Translations under genes and position numbers: made by a program | NCBI GenBank assembly: GCA_937952975.1 | Contig: CALFXX010000130.1 | Coordinates: 1 to 8,510, forward strand | DNA: 8,510 nucleotides | DNA from: an uncultured Alcaligenaceae bacterium | GTDB lineage: Bacteria; Pseudomonadota; Gammaproteobacteria; Burkholderiales; Burkholderiaceae_B | Reading direction: 5' to 3' | Notes under the pieces: model-generated | What the model saw: the letters and a program-made list of their open reading frames with translations, nothing else | What the model was told of the DNA's origin: nothing | Databases searched by the model: none | Shown: positions 1-6,016 of the stretch, in pieces | How the letters are laid out: each line of letters begins with the position of its first letter | Numbering within the stretch: the stretch's first letter is position 1

Positions 1-19
1 CACGACGCTCTTCCGATCT
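1..19 (+). other. Illumina adapter remnant (sequencing artefact)
   Basis: The 19 bases CACGACGCTCTTCCGATCT are identical to the 3' end of the Illumina TruSeq universal / read-1 adapter. A chance match of this length at exactly the first base of a sequence is very unlikely. I read it as untrimmed adapter at a contig end, so genomic sequence begins at about base 20. The final T could be either the adapter base or a native base. Confidence 0.96.
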
Positions 20-21
20 CG

Positions 22-1989
22 ATTGGAGTGATGTCTAAAGGCATCGCCGAGATACCCGGTATCGAAGCATGGTTGGGTGATCGTGTTGTCAGGGCAAGGT
101 TTGGGCGCTTTTGGCAGCCGATCTCGGCGGTGGCTGGTTGGGGGCATAAATCAACGGCGCAGCGGGCGATGCAGTACGCAGATGCCAAGCAATTGCCCTA
201 CCTATCTTTAGAAGACGGCTTCATACGCTCAATTGGCTTGGGGCCTGACACGCCTTCACAGGCGATGATCATTGACGACATTGGTGTCTATTACGACGCG
301 ACAACTCCGTCTCGTTTTGAGCGTTTAGCTGCGCAACGCTTAACTGAAGACAAGCTATTGCGTGCACAGGCCTTGATTGCCCAGTGGCGCGCAGCCCGCG
401 TGTCAAAGTACAACCATTTGCGCGAATACAGTCGCGTGCTGCCTAACGATTACGTCTTAGTGGCGGATCAAACGCGTGGTGACGCTTCGGTGATTTGGGG
501 CTTGGCCGATCGCCAAAGCTTTAACCAGATGCTTGAAGCCGCACAACGTGATTACCCTGAATGCACAGTGCTTATAAAAATCCATCCTGCTGTCAAAGCA
601 GGCTTAAAGCGTGGCTATTTTGATATTGAAAAGTTATCAAATAACCCACGCCTGCACTTTATTAGTGATGATGTGCACCCTACCCGCTTGCTAGAGAATG
701 CTACTGCCGTGTATACGGTGACTTCTCAAATTGGCTTTGAAGCCTTGCTCTGGGGTAAAACCGTGCATTGCTTTGGGATGCCGTTTTATGCGGGCTGGGG
801 GCTTACGCATGACTCACAGCCAGCGCCCGAGCGACGCAAACCCATTACGCTTGAGCAACTCGCCCACGCCGCACTGGTTGAGTACGCCCGCTATCGCCAC
901 CCTGAAACACAAGAGGCCTGTGAAGTTGAAGATTTAATTGAGTGGGTAAGATTTCAACGCAGCATGCGCGCACGGTTTGCCTCTACGCTCTACGCGATCA
1001 ACTTTTCGTGGAACAAAAAGCCAAGCGTCGAAAGGTTTTTAGCGGGCAGCAACGTCCAGTTTGTGAAACACGAAAACCAAATCCCTAAAGGGGCTGCGAT
1101 TGTGGTGTGGGGTAGCCGTGAGGTCACCCGCGCAGACTTAACCGTTGTGCGCCTTGAGGATGGCTTTGTGCGGTCAGTAGGCTTAGGGGCTGATCTGATC
1201 CGACCTACCTCTTGGGTCGCAGACCAGACCGGCATTTATTACGATGCGACAGGCCCCTCTGATTTAGAAAACATCTTACAAAACTTTAAGCCAGACCAAC
1301 GCTTACTCGACCGCGCAAAACAATTGCACGCAAAAATAATCGAGTCGGGCATTTCAAAATACAATTTAGGCGGTAAGCAGTGGACGCGCCCTGCGAATGA
1401 CAAGCGTTTGATCTTGGTGCCAGGCCAGGTTGAAACCGACGCTTCGATTGTGTACGGCGCGCCAGTGATTCGCACCAATATCGACTTGGTACGTGCCGTG
1501 CTTGAGGCTAACCCCAAAGCCTATATCGTTTACAAACCGCACCCTGATGTGGTAGCAGGCTTACGTCACAAAGGTGAGCTCGATGACACCTTAGCCGGCC
1601 TGTGCGACGAAGTGTTAACAGACGTGTCGATTCACCATCTATTAAACGAGGTCGACGAAGTACACGTCATGACGTCCCTGACGGGCTTTGAAGCGCTATT
1701 AAGAGGCTGCACTGTTGTGACCTACGGCCAACCGTTTTATTCTGGTTGGGGGTTAACCGTAGACAAACTTATGTGCGAAAGAAGAACCCGCAAGCTGAGC
1801 GTAACCGAGCTTGTGGCGGGTGCGTTGATTTTGTATCCAAGCTACCGAGACAAAAGCCTAGATAACTTTGCCTCGCCTGAGTATGCGTTAGAACGCATGC
1901 TTGAGTTACAAACGACAGAAGTCGCGTTTAAAGCTGCGCGGGCTTGGGTTAGGAGATGGGTGGCTAGGTTGACTACGAGGCGGCGGTGA
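22..1989 (+). CDS. kpsC: KpsC, dual-module beta-Kdo transferase for the capsule poly-Kdo linker (5' end probably clipped)
   Basis: KpsC is the cytoplasmic enzyme that, after KpsS adds the first residue, extends the beta-linked Kdo oligosaccharide joining group 2-type capsule chains to lyso-phosphatidylglycerol. The protein shows the family's internal duplication. Numbering residues from the GTG at 28, module 1 has LEDGF (61-65), DDIGVYYDAT (83-92), SKYN (126-129), KIHP (184-187), TSQIGFEALLWG (232-243) and GWGLT (256-260). Module 2 repeats them as LEDGF (376-380), TGIYYDAT (401-408), SKYN (443-446), KPHP (503-506), TSLTGFEALLRG (549-560) and GWGLT (573-577). Length is about 655 residues, close to E. 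coli KpsC (about 675). GTG 28 and ATG 31 are possible starts. However, the frame is open back to the adapter, and codons from 22 read IGVMSKGIAEIP, which aligns with the recalled E. coli N-terminus (IGIYSPGIWRIP). The true start is therefore probably just off the contig. kpsS is not visible. Confidence 0.93.
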   Translation: MGVMSKGIAEIPGIEAWLGDRVVRARFGRFWQPISAVAGWGHKSTAQRAMQYADAKQLPYLSLEDGFIRSIGLGPDTPSQAMIIDDIGVYYDATTPSRFERLAAQRLTEDKLLRAQALIAQWRAARVSKYNHLREYSRVLPNDYVLVADQTRGDASVIWGLADRQSFNQMLEAAQRDYPECTVLIKIHPAVKAGLKRGYFDIEKLSNNPRLHFISDDVHPTRLLENATAVYTVTSQIGFEALLWGKTVHCFGMPFYAGWGLTHDSQPAPERRKPITLEQLAHAALVEYARYRHPETQEACEVEDLIEWVRFQRSMRARFASTLYAINFSWNKKPSVERFLAGSNVQFVKHENQIPKGAAIVVWGSREVTRADLTVVRLEDGFVRSVGLGADLIRPTSWVADQTGIYYDATGPSDLENILQNFKPDQRLLDRAKQLHAKIIESGISKYNLGGKQWTRPANDKRLILVPGQVETDASIVYGAPVIRTNIDLVRAVLEANPKAYIVYKPHPDVVAGLRHKGELDDTLAGLCDEVLTDVSIHHLLNEVDEVHVMTSLTGFEALLRGCTVVTYGQPFYSGWGLTVDKLMCERRTRKLSVTELVAGALILYPSYRDKSLDNFASPEYALERMLELQTTEVAFKAARAWVRRWVARLTTRRR

Positions 1990-1994
1990 GCATG

Positions 1995-2216
1995 TCAGCT
2001 ACGTCGTGGCGTGACATATTTTGATTTGAGATCGCTGAGCAAATCCGTAGTGCTTTTTTGACCGTTTACGTATGCCTCAAGCCCAGCTTGAAGGCTCTCA
2101 CTTGGGCTTAGATTTTCAACGCGCAAAATGCCCAACGCATTGTCAACGATTTTTTGTCGTTCAGAGGGTGTGAGTGCAAGAATAGGCATCGATCGTCTTA
2201 AGTTGTTGATAGCCAT
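1995..2216 (-). CDS. VbhA-like antitoxin domain protein, orphan (no Fic toxin nearby)
   Basis: A 73-residue protein resembling the small antitoxins of Fic AMP-transferases (Bartonella VbhA type). From memory of VbhA, the core NALASQRLEGLEPD lines up with NALGILRVENLSPS here (residues 26-39). The C-terminal part, with EAYVNGQKSTTDLLSDLKSKY (47-67), matches the second and third helices. In VbhA the inhibitory helix carries (S/T)xxxE(G/N), whose Glu blocks ATP gamma-phosphate positioning in Fic. Here Glu34 and Asn35 are kept, but the Ser position is Ile30. No fic gene is visible on either side. ATG 2216 lacks a clear Shine-Dalgarno; Met10 (2189) is an alternative start giving a 64-residue protein typical of the family. 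The gene converges on kpsC, with 5 bases between the two stop codons. It may be a standalone domain that has lost its toxin or that acts on one encoded elsewhere. Confidence 0.72.
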   Translation of the reverse strand: MAINNLRRSMPILALTPSERQKIVDNALGILRVENLSPSESLQAGLEAYVNGQKSTTDLLSDLKSKYVTPRRS

Positions 2217-2238
2217 ATTTTACAAGCATCATGTACGA

Positions 2239-2276
2239 CCGCCATGGACAGAGGGTGGACGATTAAGCCATGGCGG
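2239..2276. repeat. 9-bp perfect inverted repeat (stem-loop or operator)
   Basis: CCGCCATGG (2239-2247) and CCATGGCGG (2268-2276) are perfect inverted copies separated by 20 bases. They lie in the gap between the divergent VbhA-like and DUF6088 genes. The arms could form a hairpin or bind a dimeric regulator. There is no T-run next to it, so it is not a classical terminator. Confidence 0.55.
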
Positions 2277-2364
2277 GGCAATCCTCGCTCTGCGAAGTGG
2301 TGAGATAATCCGCTTAGCGTAAACGGGATAGGTATTCAAACGCCATCAGACAATGGATGTTGCC

Positions 2365-2436
2365 GTCCGAAATAAAACAACATTTTTCGGACAAATTGCT
2401 TGCATGTTGTCCGAAAAAAATGTACAAATATCGGAC
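2365..2436 (+). promoter_or_regulatory. Operator array: four alternating GTCCGA half-sites at exact 22-bp spacing
   Basis: GTCCGA (2365-2370), TCGGAC (2387-2392), GTCCGA (2409-2414) and TCGGAC (2431-2436) start exactly 22 bases apart and alternate in orientation. This gives two inverted repeats in tandem with a 44-base period. Extended to the flanks, the half-site reads roughly TGTCCGAAA. Two helical turns between sites puts all four on about the same DNA face. The last site abuts the ribosome-binding site of the DUF6088 gene. AbiEi-type antitoxins are known to autoregulate by cooperative binding to paired inverted repeats, so autorepression by the adjacent gene product is the obvious inference. 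Confidence 0.85.
2400..2428 (+). promoter_or_regulatory. Candidate promoter inside the operator array
   Basis: TTGCAT (2400-2405) and TACAAA (2423-2428) are separated by 17 bases and could serve as -35 and -10 boxes. Half-site 3 lies in the spacer and half-site 4 lies just downstream, so a bound repressor would occlude RNA polymerase. The hexamers match consensus only moderately (3/6 and 4/6). The placement is plausible but not proven. Confidence 0.35.
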
Positions 2437-2442
2437 AGGAGA
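2437..2442 (+). promoter_or_regulatory. Ribosome binding site that fixes the DUF6088 start
   Basis: AGGAGA lies 5 bases before ATG 2448 and directly after operator half-site 4. It makes ATG 2448 the convincing start. A longer in-frame reading back to 2400 would translate through the operator and has no comparable ribosome-binding site. Confidence 0.85.
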
Positions 2443-2447
2443 AAATC

Positions 2448-3146
2448 ATGTCTGATCTTAAGTCCATCATCGCTGCGCAAATCGAGGCTGGCGACTTGGG
2501 TCAAGTCTGGGTACCACCCGACTTTGCTCAACTCGGCAAGCGCGACGCCATTGACAAAACCCTGCAGCGCATGGTGCACGGCGGTCATCTGCGTCGTATC
2601 GATCGTGGTCTATATGACAAACCAACGTTTAACAAATTGACGAAATGCCTGACCTATCCAGATTACCGCGCCGTGGTGGCGGCCGTTGCCCGTCGAGACA
2701 AATTACGCATGCTGGTAGACGGTATGACCGCAGCTAACGATCTCGGCCTGACCGATGCCGTACCGGCCCGCGTCATCATCCATACTGATGCTCGCCGCCG
2801 CGCCATTCAACTCGACAAGTTGACCGTCGAATTTAAGCAAACCGCACCCAGTCGCCTCTTCTGGGCAGGCCGTCCCGCCATGCGCGTCGTGCAGGCAGTG
2901 CATTGGCTGAAAGACACCTTGGTTTCTGATCGCGACCGTATCCTGCGCCGCTTGACTCAAGTGTTGGCAGACCCCGCCCACGGTGCAACCATTCGCCAAG
3001 ACCTGATTGATGGCTTTAGCGCGTTACCAACGTGGATGCAAAGCCTGATGCGTGAACTACTGGGCGGTGATCAACCGCTTGCAGCGGCCAAAACATCACA
3101 GCCACAACCAACCACACAATCTCCAACAACAGTGCTGCAGCAATAA
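2448..3146 (+). CDS. DUF6088 / AbiEi-like winged-helix transcriptional regulator (type IV antitoxin-like), orphan
   Basis: A 232-residue protein of the DUF6088 type, related to AbiEi antitoxins of type IV toxin-antitoxin systems. The N-terminal winged-helix region (about 22-60) contains FAQLGKRDAIDKTLQRM, followed by the wing HLRRIDRGLYDKP (47-59), the hallmark of AbiEi-like N-terminal domains. The central domain includes DGMTAANDLGLTDAVPARV (91-109) and a basic stretch TDARRRAI (113-120). The last 20 residues or so are rich in Gln, Thr and Pro and are likely disordered. Family members are DNA-binding autorepressors usually paired with an AbiEii nucleotidyltransferase toxin. None is visible here: 67 bases downstream lies a truncated antidote gene. 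The start is set by AGGAGA at 2437. The coding sequence looks richer in G and C than its surroundings, suggesting separate origin. It could instead control a distant gene or a mobile element. Confidence 0.78.
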   Translation: MSDLKSIIAAQIEAGDLGQVWVPPDFAQLGKRDAIDKTLQRMVHGGHLRRIDRGLYDKPTFNKLTKCLTYPDYRAVVAAVARRDKLRMLVDGMTAANDLGLTDAVPARVIIHTDARRRAIQLDKLTVEFKQTAPSRLFWAGRPAMRVVQAVHWLKDTLVSDRDRILRRLTQVLADPAHGATIRQDLIDGFSALPTWMQSLMRELLGGDQPLAAAKTSQPQPTTQSPTTVLQQ

Positions 3147-3213
3147 CGCCGCTCACGCAAGAGGGTTAGCATTAATGGCGGACTGTTTTTGAACTTATTT
3201 TGGATGAAAGTGT

Positions 3214-3393
3214 ATGGACGAAATCAAAATACGGCCATTTGACGCCGCCAATTACCTAGAGACTGACGATGACATCGCCGAGTATTTGAGAGTCGTTCGT
3301 AAAGCAAACAACTCACAATTATTGAATGCAGCGTTAAGTGATGTTGCACGTGCAAAGCAAAAAGCACAACGCAAAACCGCTACAACGCAATAA
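3214..3393 (+). pseudogene. Truncated HigA-like addiction-module antidote (COG3636 / TIGR02684 type)
   Basis: A 59-codon frame reads MDEIKIRPFDAANYLETD and continues through DIAEYLRVVRKANNSQLLNAALSDVARAK. This is the typical N-terminal half of chromosomal antidote proteins paired with HigB/RelE-like toxins; the common pattern is xRPFDAAxYLxxxxxIxxYLxxA...LxxALxDVARA. Family proteins are about 95-100 residues and carry their DNA-binding helix-turn-helix after VARA. Here that part is replaced by a short basic tail, QKAQRKTATTQ, so DNA binding should be lost. A weak GGA lies 9 bases before the ATG. The 3' end overlaps the last 14 bases of the convergent methyltransferase gene. No toxin gene precedes it. 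I infer a remnant cut at a recombination junction or degraded by indels. A functional short protein is possible but less likely. Confidence 0.66.
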
Positions 3394-4081
3394 TACGGTG
3401 CCCGTAAAACACCACCGGCCGGGTCGCCAACGAGCATTGGGAAAACGCTTCAACGTAATACGCCTGATAACTGATTTTGCACAGATACAACTTGTTATGC
3501 CCCAACGCAAACGGCACCAGCGTTGGATAGCCATGCAAAAACCTACCAACGCCTTCCATCACCCCAGGCCAATGGTGATGCAAGACATCATCCAAAATCA
3601 CCACGCCTTGGTTGTTGATCAGCCTGCAGGCTAGATTCAAATCCGATACGGTGTGTTCGGGCGTATGCCCGCCATCAATTGAGATAAACCGCATTGACCC
3701 AACACCCACCACCTCTTCAAGCTTTAGGCTGGGGTCGGTTGAGTCGCCCACGATGCTGACGGTGTTCGCACCTTTATGTACGTCGTATTTTTCAAGATTG
3801 CTTTTAAAGATTGCAAGCGAACCAACACCTGACTGATCGATGTTCATCTCTTGATTATCAAAGATATCCACCGCATACGACGTTGCACCGGCGTCAATCA
3901 CTTGATTGAGCAACATATACGACTGACCGTGGTGAATGCCGATTTCAAGGCAGCCGCCGATTTTGTTGATGTCTAAGCTGTCTAGCAGATCAAGCGTTGT
4001 AAACACTTGTTCGCCGCACCACCCTTCTACTTCTTTAAAACCTGAGGCCAAGTATTGAACCAGGTTTTTGTTTTTTAGCAT
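3380..4081 (-). CDS. Class I SAM-dependent methyltransferase (Methyltransf_24 type), probably capsule decoration
   Basis: A 233-residue Rossmann-fold methyltransferase. Motif I is CLEIGIHHGQS (44-54), with the acidic end of strand beta2 at AVDIFD (70-75). ISIDGGHTPEHTVSDL (133-148) and GVVILDDV (159-166) match the conserved IDG-H-Y/P-E...DL and GG..DD features of the TylF/Methyltransf_24 group. Some members of that group O-methylate sugars using a divalent metal held by these aspartates. It has no signal peptide or membrane segment, so it is cytoplasmic. It is the last of three same-strand genes, 81 bases after the FkbH-like gene, with an imperfect hairpin in that gap. AGAAG lies 6 bases before ATG 4081 as a modest ribosome-binding site. 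The substrate is unknown; methylation of a capsule sugar or of an FkbH-derived group is inferred from context. The C-terminus overlaps the antidote remnant. Confidence 0.8.
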   Translation of the reverse strand: MLKNKNLVQYLASGFKEVEGWCGEQVFTTLDLLDSLDINKIGGCLEIGIHHGQSYMLLNQVIDAGATSYAVDIFDNQEMNIDQSGVGSLAIFKSNLEKYDVHKGANTVSIVGDSTDPSLKLEEVVGVGSMRFISIDGGHTPEHTVSDLNLACRLINNQGVVILDDVLHHHWPGVMEGVGRFLHGYPTLVPFALGHNKLYLCKISYQAYYVEAFSQCSLATRPVVFYGHRIIAL

Positions 4082-4117
4082 CTTAGACTTCTAAAAAAGT
4101 GATGTCGGTTGAACTAA

Positions 4118-4149
4118 GCGACTAAGGCTTATACACAAGCCAAAGTCGC
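4118..4149 (-). repeat. Intercistronic stem-loop between the FkbH-like and methyltransferase genes
   Basis: GCGACT-AA-GGCTT (4118-4130) and AAGCC-AA-AGTCGC (4137-4149) pair across a 6-base loop. This gives a 13-bp stem interrupted by one 2x2 mismatch, which becomes two U-U pairs in the minus-strand RNA. It sits in the 81-base gap between the stop of the upstream gene and the start of the downstream gene. The following RNA, UUAGUUCAACC, is not a strong U-tract, so partial termination, attenuation or mRNA processing fits better than a full terminator. Confidence 0.6.
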
Positions 4150-4162
4150 AGGCTGAAGACGC

Positions 4163-5977
4163 TTACGCTTCAGCAAACATAATATGAGCAGGCATTGGCA
4201 ACCCTGCCACCCCAGTGGGCAACACATATTGATCACCCGCCAACAAAAATCCGCAATTCGACCAAATCGAACGCGATAGGTGGTTGGCCTCAGTCTCAAT
4301 ACTTAATGCCGTAATCGGGGCGTTTTCGGCTTGCCGCAGCACGGCCACTAATTTAGCCACCGCAGCCAATTCAACATCCAACCCCACCACCCGACAGCTC
4401 ATCACAAACTGATCGATTTGGCCGTGCTTGACACACAGCACCCCAACCAGCCCGTAAGAGGTAAAGCGATCAACCACCGACAAGGCATAAAACACGCCCT
4501 GCTCGGCAAGGTATTGCTCGGCCTCTGCAGGCAGCCAACGTTTACCTGTCGAATTAAATTGATTCGTTTTATTCAATAACTCAAACGCCCGCTGAAACCT
4601 TGGATCAGAGCTTGAGCTAATGGCAACCAACGACACTGACACATTCAGCGAAGCTAAAAACTCTGGGCGTGATAATTTTTTACGCTCAGTTTCACGCTGC
4701 ACCTGTGCCTTAATCATTTCACTGCGCTCGGCTGATTCAGCCGTTACATTTGCCACTTGCGTTTCGGGTGACCACAACAATACACGGCGCCATAGATAAG
4801 GGTTAGCGCCCAAACTGCGCATCGCCGGAAACGCCTGTTTAACGGCCTCGCGCTCGACCGGGTTGTCGTCGATGTAGAGCACACTGCTAGGCAACAGATT
4901 CACTTCAGCCAATAATTCAGCGATGTTGTCTGGTTTTGGATTCCAGTTGATACGCTTGACCGCAAAGTTGCTTAGCGGAAACACGTGTTGATACGGCCAC
5001 AGTTCAACAATGCGCTCTTCGGTGTTTTTAGAGACAATACCTAAAATCATGCCGCGCTGTTTTAAATAGGCTAAGGCTTCAACAAACCCCAAAGGCCAGC
5101 CTTCGATATCCGTTGAGCCCGTTTCAGCCAGCAAACCGCGCCATAAGGTGTCGTCTAAATCAACCAACACCATCTTCACCATATCAACCTGAGCAATCGA
5201 GCGATACATGGCGTCGATCTCAAACCAGACTGAATTCACATACTTGGCAATCGCCGCCTCGTCGTACTCTTCGTGCGCTTCGTGCACGGCGGTGAGTTTT
5301 TCTAAGCGGTCACGATCTTGCGGCACAACGTAGTTGGTGCTTAGGCTGCCGTGGTTCCAGGTCAAGATGCTGTCGTCTTGTATGTAGCGGCGCCCAATGC
5401 TGCTGGCGATTTGATCGATATCTAGCAGATAAGCATTTTTATACGCCTGCAAGGTACGGCCAAGATGTTGATTTAACTGCTCGACAAAGTAACCTGGATT
5501 ACGCAAATCGTAACGTGGCAGCAACCTGCCACCCGCGTGTTGTTGAGGCACTAAAAAATTAGCCACAAAACTTAATAAGCCATGCTGCTTATTGTATTCA
5601 AGCAACATATCCAAGCGCATATCAAGCCGGGCACAGGCTTCGTCAAAGGCACGCTGATAAGCGTCAAGCGACGCGTAGGCTAAATTGAAATATTCGCTTT
5701 CGTTCAGCAAAGCCCGTAACGGGATCTGCAATAACTGAAAATCGTAGGCTTCAATCGGGTGCGGTGGATCTTCAAGTAACGACAGACCATTAACCAGAAT
5801 AAAGTCACAGGGGCACGCCGTACTGATGTTTTTAAAGCTGTGCTGCAACGCTAACGATAAGCACGACCCTAGAACAAGGCCGCGGCGCAAAGGCGTTGGG
5901 GTAACTTGCAAATCAAGCGGAGCCCTAAAATTCACAGCGCCGGGTAGGTATTGCCTTTGGGTATTAGTCGTTGTCAT
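4163..5977 (-). CDS. FkbH-like HAD-IIIC family protein
   Basis: A 604-residue protein with the three-part FkbH layout. The N-terminal region (about 30-260) opens with LGSCLS (36-41), resembling the GDS-like block of the SGNH/BF1531 region. A HAD domain follows: LVDLDDTLW (271-279, with Asp273, Asp275 and Thr277 as the DxDxT motif), GIVSKN (313-318), Lys348 in NPKPDN, and YIDDNP (368-373). A GNAT-like C-terminal part carries LLNKTNQFN (467-475). All HAD catalytic residues are present. In polyketide pathways FkbH proteins take 1,3-bisphosphoglycerate, remove phosphate and load a glyceryl group onto an acyl carrier protein. Homologues also occur in polysaccharide loci, where the acceptor is mostly undefined. 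No carrier protein is visible in this window. Its start is 39 bases after the glycosyltransferase stop, consistent with one operon. ATG 5977 has no clear Shine-Dalgarno. Supplying a three-carbon acyl or related decoration for the capsule is inference. Confidence 0.87.
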   Translation of the reverse strand: MTTTNTQRQYLPGAVNFRAPLDLQVTPTPLRRGLVLGSCLSLALQHSFKNISTACPCDFILVNGLSLLEDPPHPIEAYDFQLLQIPLRALLNESEYFNLAYASLDAYQRAFDEACARLDMRLDMLLEYNKQHGLLSFVANFLVPQQHAGGRLLPRYDLRNPGYFVEQLNQHLGRTLQAYKNAYLLDIDQIASSIGRRYIQDDSILTWNHGSLSTNYVVPQDRDRLEKLTAVHEAHEEYDEAAIAKYVNSVWFEIDAMYRSIAQVDMVKMVLVDLDDTLWRGLLAETGSTDIEGWPLGFVEALAYLKQRGMILGIVSKNTEERIVELWPYQHVFPLSNFAVKRINWNPKPDNIAELLAEVNLLPSSVLYIDDNPVEREAVKQAFPAMRSLGANPYLWRRVLLWSPETQVANVTAESAERSEMIKAQVQRETERKKLSRPEFLASLNVSVSLVAISSSSDPRFQRAFELLNKTNQFNSTGKRWLPAEAEQYLAEQGVFYALSVVDRFTSYGLVGVLCVKHGQIDQFVMSCRVVGLDVELAAVAKLVAVLRQAENAPITALSIETEANHLSRSIWSNCGFLLAGDQYVLPTGVAGLPMPAHIMFAEA

Positions 5978-6016
5978 GCATGAAACTTTATATTTAAACC
6001 AAGCACATTAAACCAT

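Noticed and set aside
731..937. Plus-strand open frame inside kpsC
   Set aside because: It overlaps the conserved TSQIGFEALLWG region of module 1 in another frame and has no family resemblance; a shadow.
990..1517. Two minus-strand open frames (990-1235, 1239-1517) opposite kpsC
   Set aside because: They mirror the conserved second KpsC module and show no recognisable domain or ribosome-binding site.
2400..2447. Upstream TTG start for the DUF6088 gene
   Set aside because: It would translate through the operator half-sites and lacks a ribosome-binding site, whereas ATG 2448 has AGGAGA at 5 bases.
2346..2588. Minus-strand open frame over the operator array and DUF6088 start
   Set aside because: It is antisense to a better-supported gene and its phased regulatory DNA; no domain seen.
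2703..2999. Minus-strand open frame of 98 codons inside the DUF6088 gene
   Set aside because: Cys-, His- and Gly-rich antisense translation of the central DUF6088 domain with no family pattern.
3252..3836. Several open frames overlapping the antidote remnant and methyltransferase (3252-3437, 3334-3549, 3338-3634, 3612-3836)
   Set aside because: All are alternative frames of the methyltransferase or antidote and carry no recognisable motif.
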